Origin: Phoronis australis
Lineage: Eukaryota > Phoronida > Phoronidae
Direction of reading: 5' to 3'
Assembly: GCA_002633005.1 (NCBI GenBank)
Contig: NMRA01000034.1
Span: forward strand, 1,489,540 to 1,553,539
Length of the DNA stretch: 64,000 nt
The position numbers were made by a program, and so were the translations under genes. Within the stretch, counting starts at the first letter, position 1, and each line of letters starts with the position of its first letter. This document shows positions 32,561-45,549 of the stretch, piece by piece. The notes below the pieces were generated by a model, which was not told the DNA's origin, did not search any database, and saw only the letters and a list, made by a program, of their open reading frames with translations.

Positions 32561-34080
32561 GACCAAAACAATCAAAAATTTAATTCGCCGCCTAGTCGCG
32601 CACGACAATAGGAATATGTAAGGTTTTACTTAATTTCTTGCCCGTTCTTATAAGGTTGTACCTAAGTAATTATTTCCGATAATCCGCCATAGACTTTTGC
32701 GTTTATTTGCACAACACCGCGCTCTACCGACAGCGTGCCTCGGCGACTGAGTACACATTTCGACGGCGGTCAACCACTTGTGGAAAATTGACTGGATTAA
32801 TCATAATAAGAAATGGATTAACTTTTAAATCAATCTGCATTAAAATCGGTAATTGCAAATCGATTCTAAAATTGTTTGTAGCTATTTAAGTTAATAGGTG
32901 GCGTCTCTCTGTGTATCGTTACCCCTGAAGTTATGTCGTGACGATGGACTTTGTTCCAGAATTCGAAATGAAAACAATCGCCTCCATAACAGTCAAATTG
33001 CCTTTCAAGAAACAGCAAATTACAGCAGAGAACGATCACCAGATAACAACGTTATTTCATGGGCTTCATGCTTAAGCTGATTTGTTGACAACTGAAGTAT
33101 GCGTTAAAAAACCTGTGCATCGTCAGTCTATATTAAATTCTAGCTGTTTTCTATGATTTTTGCAACTGTCTCTATGAACACAAGCACTAGCAATGTCATT
33201 TTTAATCATGTGATTAGTATTTTTGTTATAGATATTTTATAATGACTGCCTTATTATTATTACTCTTTGTATTACTACTTCTTTGATTCGGATGGTACAT
33301 ATATGTCATATTATATTTTTACCGGATGTATGAATTCTCACCTTCCACAGAGGTTTTGGCTTACGAGACGAAGTTCAATTATATTTTAAAATTCACAAAA
33401 GTGATACTTTGAATGTTTAATTTCTGAATATTCCTGAAGCTTTTTAAAAATGGTCATCATTTTTAAGCTGTACAAAAATGAGACGATATTCCAAATAAAA
33501 TGACGAGACAGGCTAAACAGACTATTGGTGGAGATTTCTCAGAACTCAATTTTACATTTGAAGCCAAGTTAAAATAGTTTCAAATAAGGCTTGTGCACCT
33601 GTACACAAAATTTTTGGTATCAATGAACCCCTTTTCATGATGTTCTGTGAGAGTCCAACAGTTTGATTTACTTGTGTTGGTCGTATCAAACTGTCCAGGA
33701 TTTTCGGATCTCGCTTGATGTTTGTATCCAATGTAATGGCAAATTTACTGTAAATGTAGAAACACTGCTAAAAATGTTGGAAGATGAACAGTTAATATTG
33801 ACTACAAGCGTATTTGACAAAATATCACCCATTTTTTCAAAAATTGTTATTTGGCAAGCTTTTTCAATGTAAGAACTCATCTGGCCACTCCGTTTGATTG
33901 AAATTTAATGTTATTTTTGTTTTTTGTTAAATATGATACAGGAATGAAAGTAATATTATTATTCCCACTATCAAGTGTGTCTTGTATTTCGACTACTTGT
34001 ACGAAATTGATGTATTTTGTGTTATGTCTACTCGTACGGAATTAATGTAGGAAAAGGGCTCTATTACTCATCACTAATAT
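32561..34080. other. Upstream of glass, nothing clear
   Basis: May contain glass control elements, but none can be named from sequence alone. Confidence 0.35.
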
Positions 34081-34084
34081 TGTT

Positions 34085-34275
34085 ATTGTAATTGTTATTG
34101 TTATCGGTGTTATTTACTATCAGTGTTATTTTTGTATTTGTTATTCTTTGTTATTGTTGTTGTTATTGTTATTGTTATTACTTCTGTCTTTGCTATTACT
34201 GTTACTTTATAATCATCATCATCACCATCATCGTCGTCGTCGTCGTCATTATTATTATTATCGTTATTGTTGATG
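34085..34275. repeat. TTATTG/ATC mixed microsatellite
   Basis: GTTATT repeats followed by CATCATCATCACC and CGTCGTCGTCGT runs. Confidence 0.85.
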
Positions 34276-34279
34276 CTGT

Positions 34280-37200
34280 CGATAAGAGAAAACCAGAGAT
34301 TAAAGCTTAGGTTTGCAGTTATTCACTTGAAAATGCTCTGAACGTTTTAACGTCAAGATAAAACTTCTGTTGTGATTAGGAAAGTTTCTGGTCCGATTGT
34401 GTATGGGTAAATGGCTTAGCTTTGATTTAGATTTTTCGGACAGTTATAAAAGAGGTTATTCAGTTTTAATGAAACACCTCGTTGTTCGTAACATGACGCT
34501 GTGGTATGAGCCCGGCAGTCCTGGACGGAGCGCTTAGAGCCTCTCTACTGTTTCTTCTTGGTTAACATCTACGTACACCAATATCATCTACTAAGGTGGA
34601 GAGACTCTGGGAGGGTTTTGAAAAATGTCTTGTCACCAAAGAATTACATTTAAGTTGCGGTGCATTGTGGCACAGTTTGAATTTTTGAAACTGTAATATT
34701 TCACCTTAATTAAAATTGTATTTAGCGCAAACAATCGACAGATGTTGTGAAGCTATTCTTTTTGTTGTCATGATAATGTGGTTTAGCTCGCGTTTACCAT
34801 CAGGTGGTGAAAAAATCCAACACCATTTTTTCACTCTTGTTGATGGCGCCAAATGTAACGCAATTCTTTCTTTTCGTTCTGCTTGTTTACACGCTAATCA
34901 ACTATTGCAGTTGTTTTGCTTTATAATTAATCCAGATTTTTATAAGAAATTAATTAGCTAGTAATGTTCCAATAGGACACTCGTGTGTTTTTACTAAGTA
35001 TAGAGTTTCTAATCTCGCTAATGTCAACATAAACGTTTGTTGGGTGTTAAACTGAGATCTCTAATGTAGGTTTTAGCTGATCTTCCTCAAGTTAAGATAA
35101 ATCGTACTCTCAGTAAAGACAATGCGTTGACACGCGCCAGACAAGAAGTGGCGCATGTCGTACGGTAGGCAGATTAATTTACTGTTTGAAAACAAGCTTG
35201 CAGAAGATTTTCAAGTTTGTTTAACATAACATTCATATTTGTGAAATTGAAACAACATTTAAATCTTGATGATCTCGTGCTGCAGGTTTGGTAAGCAATA
35301 CAGTTACAGTAAAAGAAACTTTTCAAGGGAAAATGTAGTAAATTGAATGTCTTAGTGAAATCTCATTAAATTTGCGCAATATTAGCAGTGAGTAACGTAA
35401 AGATAAAAAATGAGCAAGATTTTGATAAATTCTCTAACCAACGTAGATTACTTATTTGATACATGTATAAAAAGCCTTTACTTTACAGGCTAGCGAGTTA
35501 ATTCTTGGAGCCTGCGTAAACTGGTGTCCAACGAAACGCCATCAGGCTTTAAGAACGTAGTTATACCCTGTGTGTGGTTTTAATGAGTTGACGCAAAATT
35601 GCTATGCTTTCAGAGTGTTCCAACATTAGAAGAGGTAAGATTTGGTAAAAGTACGTAAAAGGTGTGCGCGTGTAAGTGACAACGCCTTATAGAAATTTTA
35701 GGTCAGTTAGCGCCGGACGCATAGACTGAAAAATTCATAAATATAAAGATGTCTCCTCTTAACATTAGAAAACAATTGTTTAGATAGAAAAATGCCTCAA
35801 AAACGTCTGTTGTTTCACATAACAGAATACGGATTTGAAGATTTTCTTTCAAGTTTAAGGTTGTACCAAAATTCACGTATAACGCAATTGATGAAAATGA
35901 CCACAATACCGTCCATAAGGGTTCCAGTTTTGTACTTAAAGTTTCTAACACTTAGTCAACGTTAAAGTTACTGAGAGGTCGCGAGCTTAGACGAAAAACG
36001 TTCAATGGTATGTTGTCATCACTTCTTTACATTTTAATACGTTACAGGGTGAAGAGACCTAACGATTTAATTCGCTGAAAACGCAGGTGTCTGAAGTCTG
36101 TCGTTGAACTGATGTTCGCTATAGAGCCCGAGGTTGTTGGATTGTGTCGTAATCCAGACGCAAATTACTTGACTCCTGGAGATATTTACTTAGACAAGTC
36201 ATTGTATCAAATCATTCAAAACACCCGACATTGACGATGACGTTCTTTGTACTTTAATGACAGCCAGTTGACTTCGTCCGCCTTGTACAACACCGAAAGA
36301 AGGTCACAGTTTTGCCTTCGCGGTGAGTATGTGTGGTATAGGAATCTAAACAGCTACAGAAGGGTTTCTGGTGACATTCCGGAAGTCATGTCCTCAAATT
36401 TTATATCCATGAGCAAAACTAACCTTGTTCAATTTGAAGGTTGGTATTAAAATCCGAGAAAATCATTCTTTGACATCATTTCCATTCTTGGAATTTGCTG
36501 GATTTGACTGATCGGGCGATCTCAGCAACTCGATAGTCTCCTCGCTTGTTGCTCCCACATTTTGCTGATCTTGGAGAAGCAGTGCGCGGTTTGGAGTGTG
36601 CGAGATTGGTTTCGATTGTTTTCGAGATTAGCCGTTTCATGAAGGAGAAATATTCACATTAGTTTATAAAAAATTCACTATCACTTTTTCTCAGCTGAGC
36701 TTTTTCGCACATAGCTGTAATTTCCTTCAGATTGTCGTTCATAAAATGTAATGCAAAGTATGACACGCTATTCAACGGTCATACCTATTTGTCTTCATTT
36801 CCAAGAGTTTCTTCATGCATATTTTAATTTAATTATTAGGTGTTGATTTCAACTGCAATAAAATGAAATTAGATATTTTTCATATCATTATTAGCAAGGA
36901 AACGAACATCTCAGACGGACAGTCATATACATGATTTGAAAAATATAAGATTGCGTGTGTTGGAAACCACTTTTCGAATAAATATTTGAGAAAATGTTAA
37001 CACTTCTCGGTAAAGAAGGTGGGGGAGACATTTGAACTGGCGTGCGTGGCGATATCCACATGTGTAGGCATATTTTAATAAGTTTATAGAGACACGACTT
37101 AATCATACATGTCTTTGTTATCATATCATACTGCATCGCATGCCGGGTAGTACACAGTGCTGTAGTGGTAAAATTAGAGGTAAGTAGGCGCCCAAAGCCC

Positions 37201-37630
37201 ACTATATCGCATTGAGCACTGAGCGTAATTTACGGTGCGTAGGCCCTACGTTCAAATGCCAAAAGGTGGTTGGCTGCGCCTACGTGCGCCTATACGCCCC
37301 ACTACAGCACTGCTAGTACAAAAACCAATTTTTACTGGGAACGATAACGATGTTCAAGTTTCCGAAATTTAATCAAAAACATTTGCGCGTGTACTGAAAA
37401 CAAGCAAAATTACCATATTTGTAATATGATTTTTCTCTCCAGTTATGCAGAGACAAAGATCTGTGTGTTGCTAGGTCTTCCAACAAGAAAGTTGCCTTGT
37501 TGTACGTGAAGGCCTATACTCCTCATCAAAATAGTTGTGTTGTTGTATCTCAAAATCTATACTCTCCACAAGTCATGTAGACGGTATTGATTGGTAGGTC
37601 TTCCATCTAAATAGTTGCACTGTTGTACGT
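34280..37630. other. Intergenic, nothing clear
   Basis: A 67-codon frame at 36247-36450 (LRGEYVWYRNLNSYRRVSGD inside) looks slightly protein-like, but I cannot place it. Confidence 0.35.
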
Positions 37631-37749
37631 TAATAGCGGATTTGCAGCGCAAACGAACTACGCATTGCGCATGTGCGAGTTACTTCCTGCGCGAAGGCTC
37701 ATGGGATAGCTTGTGGTCAGGCATGTCTTGAGCAGGCTGGATAGGATCA

Positions 37750-38124
37750 TTAGTGTGTGCATTTGGAGTGATTTGCAAACAAAAAACCATGTTTCATTTT
37801 TTGCTTTATAATACCACGCAAGTCCTCTCTCTCGTTTGTAAACACAGCGTAGCTATGATCAGTAACCGTGTGACCGAGGGCACGACTGTCGTCATGTTCA
37901 GTATTTGGGGCTATCGGCGTTGATTTCGAAATCTCCTCCGGTTTCAGTCGGACAAGTTTATAGTTCTTGGGTTGCTTAAATTTTGTAGCTTTCGCCGTGG
38001 ATATGCTAGAGACGTTAATTTTAAGAGGAAACTCCGTCGGAATGTTGTTCTCATACGTCTTTTTTCCACCAGGAAAATGTTCGCTGCACAGGCACACGAT
38101 GGCCCCTAGGCAATTACATCGCAC
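37750..38124 (-). pseudogene. THAP domain C-terminal part and linker
   Basis: Contains LCSEHFPGGKKTYENNIPTE FP, matching the second zinc pair (CxxH) and closing part of a THAP domain, then a Lys/Pro-rich linker and an acidic tail to TGA. An AG acceptor in TGCCTGTGCAG directly before CGAACATTT could splice it to the upstream part, but the join at TAGTAG is one base out of frame. No transposase catalytic region is seen. Confidence 0.6.
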
Positions 38125-38921
38125 TGGATGCCGCAGGCATTCAGTGGCGATAGTACATCCTCACAAAAAGTTACTAATTTCAAAATACAGCAAATAAAAT
38201 CAAATGAACCATACATATAGGAAAACGGAGTTATAATTAACACATACCACGACTCTGGATACAATTTATTCAGCAAAACTTGAACAAATCGATGAAAATC
38301 TGTCGCGGTTTGCTCGAGTCAAGTTCTCTCAGTTACCGGGTGCCATTTTGAGGAAGTTACGTGAAATTACGCATGTTGACGAATAAAAAGTCTAAGGGAC
38401 ACACATCTTACAAGTTTCACCCGATATACCTTCTCATGCTATTTTACAAGTGTCACGCGCTAGCGTCACGCGCTTCGCTGAGTCTCGCGCTAACCTTTGC
38501 CTAACTCACGTGATTCAGTTGACATGCTTTATGGTTATCGCGCACCCGTGATAAAATTAACGGCAACCAAAAAAGTGAAGCTGTAATTCTTCGCCAAAGT
38601 CAACTTAATTCTCACAACTAAGCTTAAGATATGTATAGAAGTAGAAAGGACCAACGATGAAAGTAAGCATTTTTTTAAATGATAGTTTTAAGTGTAGAAT
38701 GTATTTTTGACGAGGTGAAAACTCGAAATCGGTAATCTGAATCTGGTCACGGCCCGTTTAAAATACACTGAAGTAACGAAATGAGTACAGACAGCGAATG
38801 GAAGTATTGTAGCCCCTATATGGCCAACCGAGGGGCTACGTGTTACCTACTAGATGGCTCCGCGCGTTGGTTTGAATGCGCTAAATCTCCCCTTACTACC
38901 AGCTCTCCTAATGTTGTTTAT

Positions 38922-39047
38922 CTATTTTTCACGAAGTTCTTGGTTTGCAGGGAACACATAAAAACTCAGATTTTTATATCTCTTCTTGTTTTTGAAGCAG
39001 CCAGGAACACAACAAGTGTATCCGCCGTAAGTTTTCTTCGCGCTCAT
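38922..39047 (-). pseudogene. THAP domain N-terminal part with nonsense codon
   Basis: Starts [20 protein letters not shown] and continues [21 protein letters not shown]. The next codon is TAG where THAP domains have an invariant Trp. Reading beyond it, the same frame continues with INNIRRAGSKGRFSAFKPTR GAI, which is good THAP sequence, before further stops. The CxxxC zinc pair and the FP motif are present, so the domain identity is clear. The TAG would end translation inside the DNA-binding domain. Confidence 0.7.
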
Positions 39048-39157
39048 ACCGCGTATTATGCTTGATACTATGGCCGGTTTCGGAATGCTGACCACAGCAC
39101 CCACAATGCACCATTTTAACATAATTTCAATATGGCGTCGCTGCAAATCCGCTAATA

Positions 39158-40770
39158 GAACATTTAGTCTCCATCAGTCACACACCTGATAATGTTGTTT
39201 GTGGTATGTGTTTGTCAATATTTTTTGTTGTTTTCCATGATTCTCATTATGTGTTTATACAAGTGTTTGCCTTATAAGTGAAATTTACTGAAAACTCATA
39301 CAAAAAGTTAGCCTGACTACGGCCTTAGGTGTGTATGTTTTGTTAATCGGATTAGTGTTTTCACAAAAATGCAAATGGGAGGTTAAATGAAATGAAAAGC
39401 ACCAATATTAGCTGTAAATTGAATCCTCCCAGGGGTGACAGATTTGAACAAGGAGATATCTCGCCAGGAAAGTTTACGTATGTTCCTGTGTGAAGGCAAT
39501 GTTTTGGAGTTCTGTCCCAAGAACATATTTTTCACGTGGGTATGTGTTTACAGGAGGGCAGTTTGATACTCTCAAACACAAAGTATCCGCTGCATTGTAA
39601 CTGCACGTAGAGATAGGTTGAACGATTTTCGTTGATAACATGTAAATAAATAAAATTCGGATCTCAGAATGATATTTTCTTCATCGCGAGTAATACTTTT
39701 ATTGTGAAAAGGGATCAAAGTAAATTAAAAAATATGAAGTTGATGTTTGTCTTTTCAGAATGGCGGCGTATCGTTAATCTATGTTTTAAAAATCGGTTTA
39801 GATCTGACAAGCTGTCACCTGCGAGTACATCCAATAAAATTTTAATAAAAATTTAGGAACACTTGCAGGTCCATCTCTTATTAAGTAAATGAAATTCAAA
39901 AGCGACTAGCACGCAAAGTGTTCAAATTGGTTAAGTCAAAGAGACCTGAAACTAGCGAAACACTTTTAAACATACCAGGCCGTTGTCGACAATTACAAAA
40001 CAAAGAAAATAAAAATTCCTGGAGCAAAGAATATTTTTCAAGGTGTTTAAAAACACTAGGGCCCATTTTATCAAGGTTCGTAAGTGCGGTCATACCGAAA
40101 CGGTCGTGGGCATATTATGGCAGATGCAATGGTGCGTGTTTTCAGATAAGCGAAAATATTGCAATTGAAGTCAGGAACGTAACGTCTGGGATTGTTGGGG
40201 GTGTGGCAACCACCCAATAATTGTCGAATTGGTTGGGCAAAGAAGGAAAATACTGGGCAGCGAAAGAGCCCTTTCAAAACAATAGTTTGTAAATTTAAAA
40301 TTGATTGCAAAAACGTTTTCAGGTGTACTGTATGATCGCTCTTGATAAATTTGCCCTACCCAAAATTGTGGTACTTCTTGTACCTTTTGTCATATTTTGA
40401 TGTCATTCTACTCATAGTGTGTTTTTACTGTTATGTGCGTAAAATGATATAGGTACCACAGATGCGTATTTTTGGCACATGCACCTATATCTGAAATAAG
40501 GCGTATTTTTCTAGTAGTCAAATGTTTCGTATATTTAAGGCCTATGAGCATTAGTTTAGGTAATTCTTGGCTGTTTTCACAAGCAAATGCCTTATTGGAA
40601 TACAGGCACATGCATAATCGTGCCCTTCCGAAACATTTCTACGCGACCTGGTTTGACAGCACATTTCTAGTTCTGTTAGGCTCACTTGTGACATTTTTAT
40701 AACGTGTATGAGTAATATTTAAAAGTCTTGTTACTGTTGCAAAATTGTTTTCAATGTTTTTACTTGTAAA
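39158..40770. other. Intergenic, nothing clear
   Basis: A 100-codon frame at 39918-40220 has no recognised domain. Confidence 0.35.
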
Positions 40771-40771
40771 G

Positions 40772-40918
40772 AATGAACGCGATTTGTGCCATAAAATCTG
40801 TAAACAGCTTGAGGAGATCCAGTACTGTGCTCTTCGTTTTGTTTTCAATGACTGCACTCCAACATATCAAGTCCAGCAAAATGATCAGATATCCAGCGAA
40901 ACTATTCTACTGACTTAA
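40772..40918 (+). pseudogene. LINE reverse-transcriptase C-terminal remnant
   Basis: One open frame reads NERDLCHKICKQLEEIQYCA and LRFVFNDCTPTYQVQQ. This is the C-terminal motif order of non-LTR reverse transcriptases (LExIQxRALRFVxNDxTxxYxxL). Only about 48 codons survive and the rest of the element is not found nearby. Confidence 0.6.
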
Positions 40919-40919
40919 C

Positions 40920-41785
40920 ATATTTTTCCGTGACGATAGGTCCTACTACTGGGCCACAATAGATCATCGGCGTCCTTGTGGTTCTCGGTGGATTGGTCGA
41001 GAGTGGTCGCACCGGCGTAAATGTCCACTGCGGCCAGTCCGCAACTAGACAATACTTCATCGATCAGAGAAACCATGTAGTAGCCAGCAAAGTGGTCTAA
41101 ATCACTTTTCTCCAATCGCTTTATTGAACTTTTTGGTGCTGGCGTATGATTATTTATCATTTTGATGGATTGGAGTTATTTATTTATTTATTACTGGCGG
41201 CTACTGCACTGAAACAAATCAAACTGCATAAGAGAAAAGTCGTTAGAGTCGGCACGGTGTCCGGCACAGTAGAATTCGAACTGTGCGCACTGAACCGGCG
41301 CGGGCAAACCCACTAGGGGCAAGGCTATAGTTTCATAAAAGCACGTCCAAAAGAGGTGGTGAGTTGGGTAACTCCCAAATTTATTATCGCTGAACCTTTT
41401 AAGTCTGACTGGGTCTCATCTGCAAATGGTAATGCGAGTGATAACACTGAGGTCCCGGTAACCTGCAGAAACATAAATGACTGAAGATAAAACGCCAGTA
41501 CACCACGTCGGTCTGTGTTTCACTGATACCAAAGCATTGGAAAAGAATGCTTTGGAAGCGAGTAACCCAGTTTCAGTGAAAACTGACATAATTACGAGAA
41601 CTTTAAAACATGTGCAAAGACTCAAGCAAGGACTGGCTGCTGAATGTCCAAGTTAGCCGAGTGCTGTGTATGAGCAGTGAAATTAAAACACCCACCGTAC
41701 AGTATCTGTTGCTATGGGCCTGTAGACAGAAGGGTCCTAAGTAGTTGGCCTTTTTGATTTTCGTATATTATTTCACGAAATTCCA
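40920..41785. other. Intergenic, nothing clear
   Basis: A 51-codon frame from ATG at about 41479 (MTEDKTPVHHVGLCFTDTKA) is open, but nothing supports its translation. Confidence 0.3.
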
Positions 41786-41789
41786 ACAC

Positions 41790-42015
41790 CACTGTCCTAT
41801 CATTATTCTTATTATCATTATCAAAATAACAACAACAAGAATTTATTTTTGTTATTGTTATTATTGTTGTTGTTGTTATTGTTGTTGAAATTATTATTTT
41901 TTATCATTATTGTTATTATTTATTATTGTTCTTATTTATTATTATGCTTATTGTTATTGTGATTGTGATCATAATTGTTGTTGTTGTTGTTATTATTCCA
42001 ATAATAACTATAGTA
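41790..42015. repeat. TTATTG-type microsatellite
   Basis: Mixed TTATTG, ATTATT and TGTTGT runs on the + strand. Confidence 0.85.
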
Positions 42016-42181
42016 ACTGTGACTCAAAGCTATGTTACAAGACTGTCGGCTCATTGAGATTGTCAATGCCGTTGAGTGGTTATTCTCGCCAGCAACTGAG
42101 ACCAATGGCCGGAGCACCTCCACGTCCGCCCAGGCGGGTCAGTCGCCGCAAATAATTTGGGGATACAAAACTATCCGAGTT

Positions 42182-42276
42182 ATTCCGAGTCAATGAGATA
42201 ATGTAGGAAGAGTTCATTCCATAGACATCTTAACACTATAGTGTGATGTCTATGGTTCATTCAGTTATTCGGAATG
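42182..42276. repeat. Nested palindrome or small foldback element
   Basis: CCATAGACATC at 42219-42229 pairs with GATGTCTATGG at 42245-42255, enclosing the perfect palindrome ACACTATAGTGT. Outer ATTCCGA (42182) and TCGGAAT (42270) are also inverted. The whole 95 bases could fold as one long hairpin. Confidence 0.75.
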
Positions 42277-42279
42277 ATT

Positions 42280-44400
42280 AGACCATGGACTATAGATAAG
42301 GACTGCCAACTCCCGTTAGAGCGGGTTGCACATTTTGCGGACCACGGGACATAAGCACTAACGATGAGAGGGCGCTGCACACACGGGATAGAAAACTTCC
42401 GGTTTTACGGAGCGATCGTTCCCTCGTTTCAAGATTTGGTAAAGTAATGAATTGAATTGTTTGATTTTTTGGAGTTTTTAAGACTTGTAAAAATAAAATG
42501 CGTATACTGTTCTCTGTCATGTCATTTAAATCATTCACAAGATAATTCAGACATGTTATGAGTTATTAACGCCAGAAACGTCATCAGCTGATTTTTTCGT
42601 ATTTACACTTACCGGTACACTGTCGCATCAGCTGATTTTTGATTGCAATTAGTATTGGTGTTTGTTTAAATTGAGTACCGTACGAATCAGCTCATAATCA
42701 TAAGCACAAGCATTAACCAACAAAAATGAATTTGTAACAATGTTACACAATAAATATTTGCCGGTAATTCACACCGCTTTGTTCCAGGGGGTTAGGGCCA
42801 AAGGCTAACTGACATTGACATGTCATTTGCAAGTTGAGTGTCAAAAACTTGCGTGTCAAAAAAATGCTGTCACTACTATCATAGCCAAAAGTACATTGTA
42901 AGGCAACTTCTAAACATAGCTACGATTATGCAAAATTGGTTCGATTCATGACACTTGTTGCTGTTAACAATCTTTACTCCATTCCGTTCGTATCATCAGA
43001 ACATTGGTAAAGAAACTGACCCCAAGAGACGACAAACGATAGTTCGAAACATACTTGTTTCATCAAGTGTAAATAAAATGACACAGTAATACCACCACAG
43101 AGCAAATGCTAGAAAAATATGCAATGGTAAACAGCAGGTGTGAAATACTGCAAAGACTGACAAATGGAAGGGGTAACAAGAATGTCGCGCAAACAAGTGC
43201 AGCATGACCCTCTTTGCTGCTCATTCAAAACGGGCTTCGTGAATGTAATCAAAAGGAACTCTCAATATTTTCAATAGCAGCACATCATGCTCTCCATGTC
43301 GACTGAGTTGACGTATTCTCCACAGTTTCTTGACGAGTGATACTTATGATTATGAAGGTTTGAGTGCTCATTAAGACCTAATGTCTATTTCTCTCTTTCA
43401 GTGTCTGAACATTCTCTAAATGTCACAAATACATAGAATATATATCTATAAAATATTATGGAACGAAGAGTTTCGTGTGGAACGTGATTTTGTGAAAGTG
43501 AACTCTTTCCCTATGACTCTTTCATGGCTTTTTAACAAAACACTGAGCTAATTTTCAGTGTCGCATTGAGCCTGAATGCCACAACAGAATTAGTTCCACT
43601 ATCGAGTAGTGGAGATAACCAGCGATTGAATTGAAGAAGTCAAAATTTGGAAGTACCAGTTGGCACTGTAATTTTCTTTAGGATTTTGTTACGCCAGCAG
43701 ATATTCAATGTTCAAAAGGAAACTATTTTTTATAAATTAAGTTTTTGTACTTTGTACACAGTGAAGGGAATTCAGTTTTAAGTGTTATATTTCTGCCTGC
43801 AGAAGAAAAAAGTTATATTATAACATGAAATGAAACCACCAACTGAAACAAAATACCACAAAATTTGAAATAGAGAACATGAGAGGGAAAGACTCAGGTG
43901 TTCTGTCAGCCTTATTTTTAGTGGTTATCAGTTAGCACAGCACACGCAAAGTAGACATTTTTCATTTCTTTATTTTCCCAGTTCCAATGAGTAAGTAACA
44001 GGCGTCTGGGATTGCCCTGCCTTACTTTACAATTGTTAAGTGAAAAATGGCAACACGAAAATACAATGGAATGATTTTTACAATGACAAACAGGAAAAAA
44101 ACATAACAACATTACATAAAGTGTTGCATACATTTCTGAGAAAGAATACAAAAACACCCTTTGCATACTATGTTTTACAAAATAGAGCTGTCAGAGCAAA
44201 GCATAATGCAAATTTCATCAGAAACACTTCAATAGTCTAAAATGGTAGCTTTAGACATGCCATTTAAATATATTTTTTTAAATTGTTAAGGCGGCTCTCG
44301 AGTTATTAAATTTTTACAGCCTCAAAATAGCCTTTTTTCTGAAAATAGCACCCAAAAATTTCAGGCTACGAAAATTCAAGTTTAGACAACTGAGGTGAGG
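42280..44400. other. Intergenic, nothing clear
   Basis: No supported gene or repeat. Confidence 0.4.
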
Positions 44401-44402
44401 AG

Positions 44403-44620
44403 GCAGTGTGGCCTGGTTGATAAGTGCCCGCTTTCTTTACTCGAGGTCGTGGGTTCAAGTCCCACCAGGTCACACTGCTAAACCCTTGAGCCAGGTTTCT
44501 AGCTCCTCAGCTCGGTTTTAACCATATATTAATAAAGCATAAAAATATTTCCAGGTGATCAGTGCAATGGGCCCACATGCGAGGCCTGCGCACGTCTGAT
44601 ACAACGTGTATCAGGCCGCC
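44403..44620 (+). mobile_element. tRNA-derived SINE, copy 2 (better preserved)
   Basis: GCAGTGTGGCCTGGTTGATA is the A-box part, and GTGGGTTCAAGTCCCACC is a perfect T-arm with B box; the ends GGCAGTGTGGCCTGG and CCAGGTCACACTGC pair. The tail repeats the blocks of copy 1 at 1845 (GAGCCAGG, CTAGCTCCT, CCAGGTGATCAGTGCAATGG) and closes with a hairpin CTGATACA/TGTATCAG. No coding content; it would depend on a LINE. Confidence 0.85.
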
Positions 44621-44624
44621 TGCA

Positions 44625-45545
44625 ATTATTTTTTTATAAAAAAACTATATTTGAGAATCCATAGCTTACGGTATTGCTAAAACAAGATAGAGTCCTTTAC
44701 AAGTAGGTTAACAACATGACATAGTCACCAAACCACTTTTAAAACGACAAAACACTTCAAGAATTACCCTGGTTCGGGAAAAATATTTCTTTTGTTCCAA
44801 AATATTTCAAAACAATGCTAAAAATGAAATTGGTGTAACAAATGAATTCAAAGCTAGCAAAAACCAGAAACCTAGTTTTTTCAGAGTATTTCGTCATTTA
44901 TTCAAAAATCTTATTATATGAATTATTCTTTTTTCCCCAAGTGAGATCAGTGTTTTCACAATCTTAAGTTCCGCACCATATGATAAAAATGATCGTGTGC
45001 ATTTTTAATTAAACAAAATTAAATTGGACAATAAAATTTCAATGAAATTTTTTAAAAATGAAACTGATCACAGCACCACCACAAGGTAGAAAACGTGTGA
45101 CAAAATTATTTTTGAAGAAAATAGACTGAATCTATCCCCAAAACTGAAGTTAATTTTAAAAGTATTCTGTACTGTTTTAATGAAAATATTTCACCAATTT
45201 GGGTCACTTTATGTAATTTAGGGAAGTTTTGACTGGTTCTGTTTAATCCATTTGACCAATCAAATTTGAGTTCAGTTTTAACCCTGGAAAGGTCAGCATG
45301 GTTCTTGAAAAATGATTGAATTTACCTTTTTTGGAAGTATTGCTAAATGGAAATGGTGAGATGAAGTGAAAAAAATTGTTGATGAATCGATTAGGATACG
45401 ATAGTAATTGTTACGTTGAGAGTACACTTGCAGGATTTTTCCAGGTGAGAAATTGACAAGGCATTAAATAAAAAAATACATTTCCCTATTTTTATCAATA
45501 AAACAAAAGTGTACACTTAAGGCAGAATTTTTAGCAAACAGTTTG
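44625..45545. other. Intergenic, nothing clear
   Basis: AT-rich, no feature recognised. Confidence 0.4.
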
Positions 45546-45549
45546 ACAT

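Larger units (their letters stand above)
37636..39152 (-). mobile_element. 1.5-kb inverted-repeat element carrying a broken THAP gene
   Basis: GCGGATTTGCAGCG at 37636-37649 is the exact inverse of 39139-39152, and each end is flanked by TAATA in direct orientation (37631-37635 and 39153-39157), a possible 5-bp target duplication. Subterminal GTGGTCAGGCAT (37713) has an inverted partner ATGCTGACCACAG (39085), so the symmetry goes deeper than the tip. Inside, on the minus strand, is a THAP-domain gene with disabling changes and no visible transposase. THAP domains occur in P, Kolobok and PIF/Harbinger-related transposons; I cannot assign the superfamily. Confidence 0.65.
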
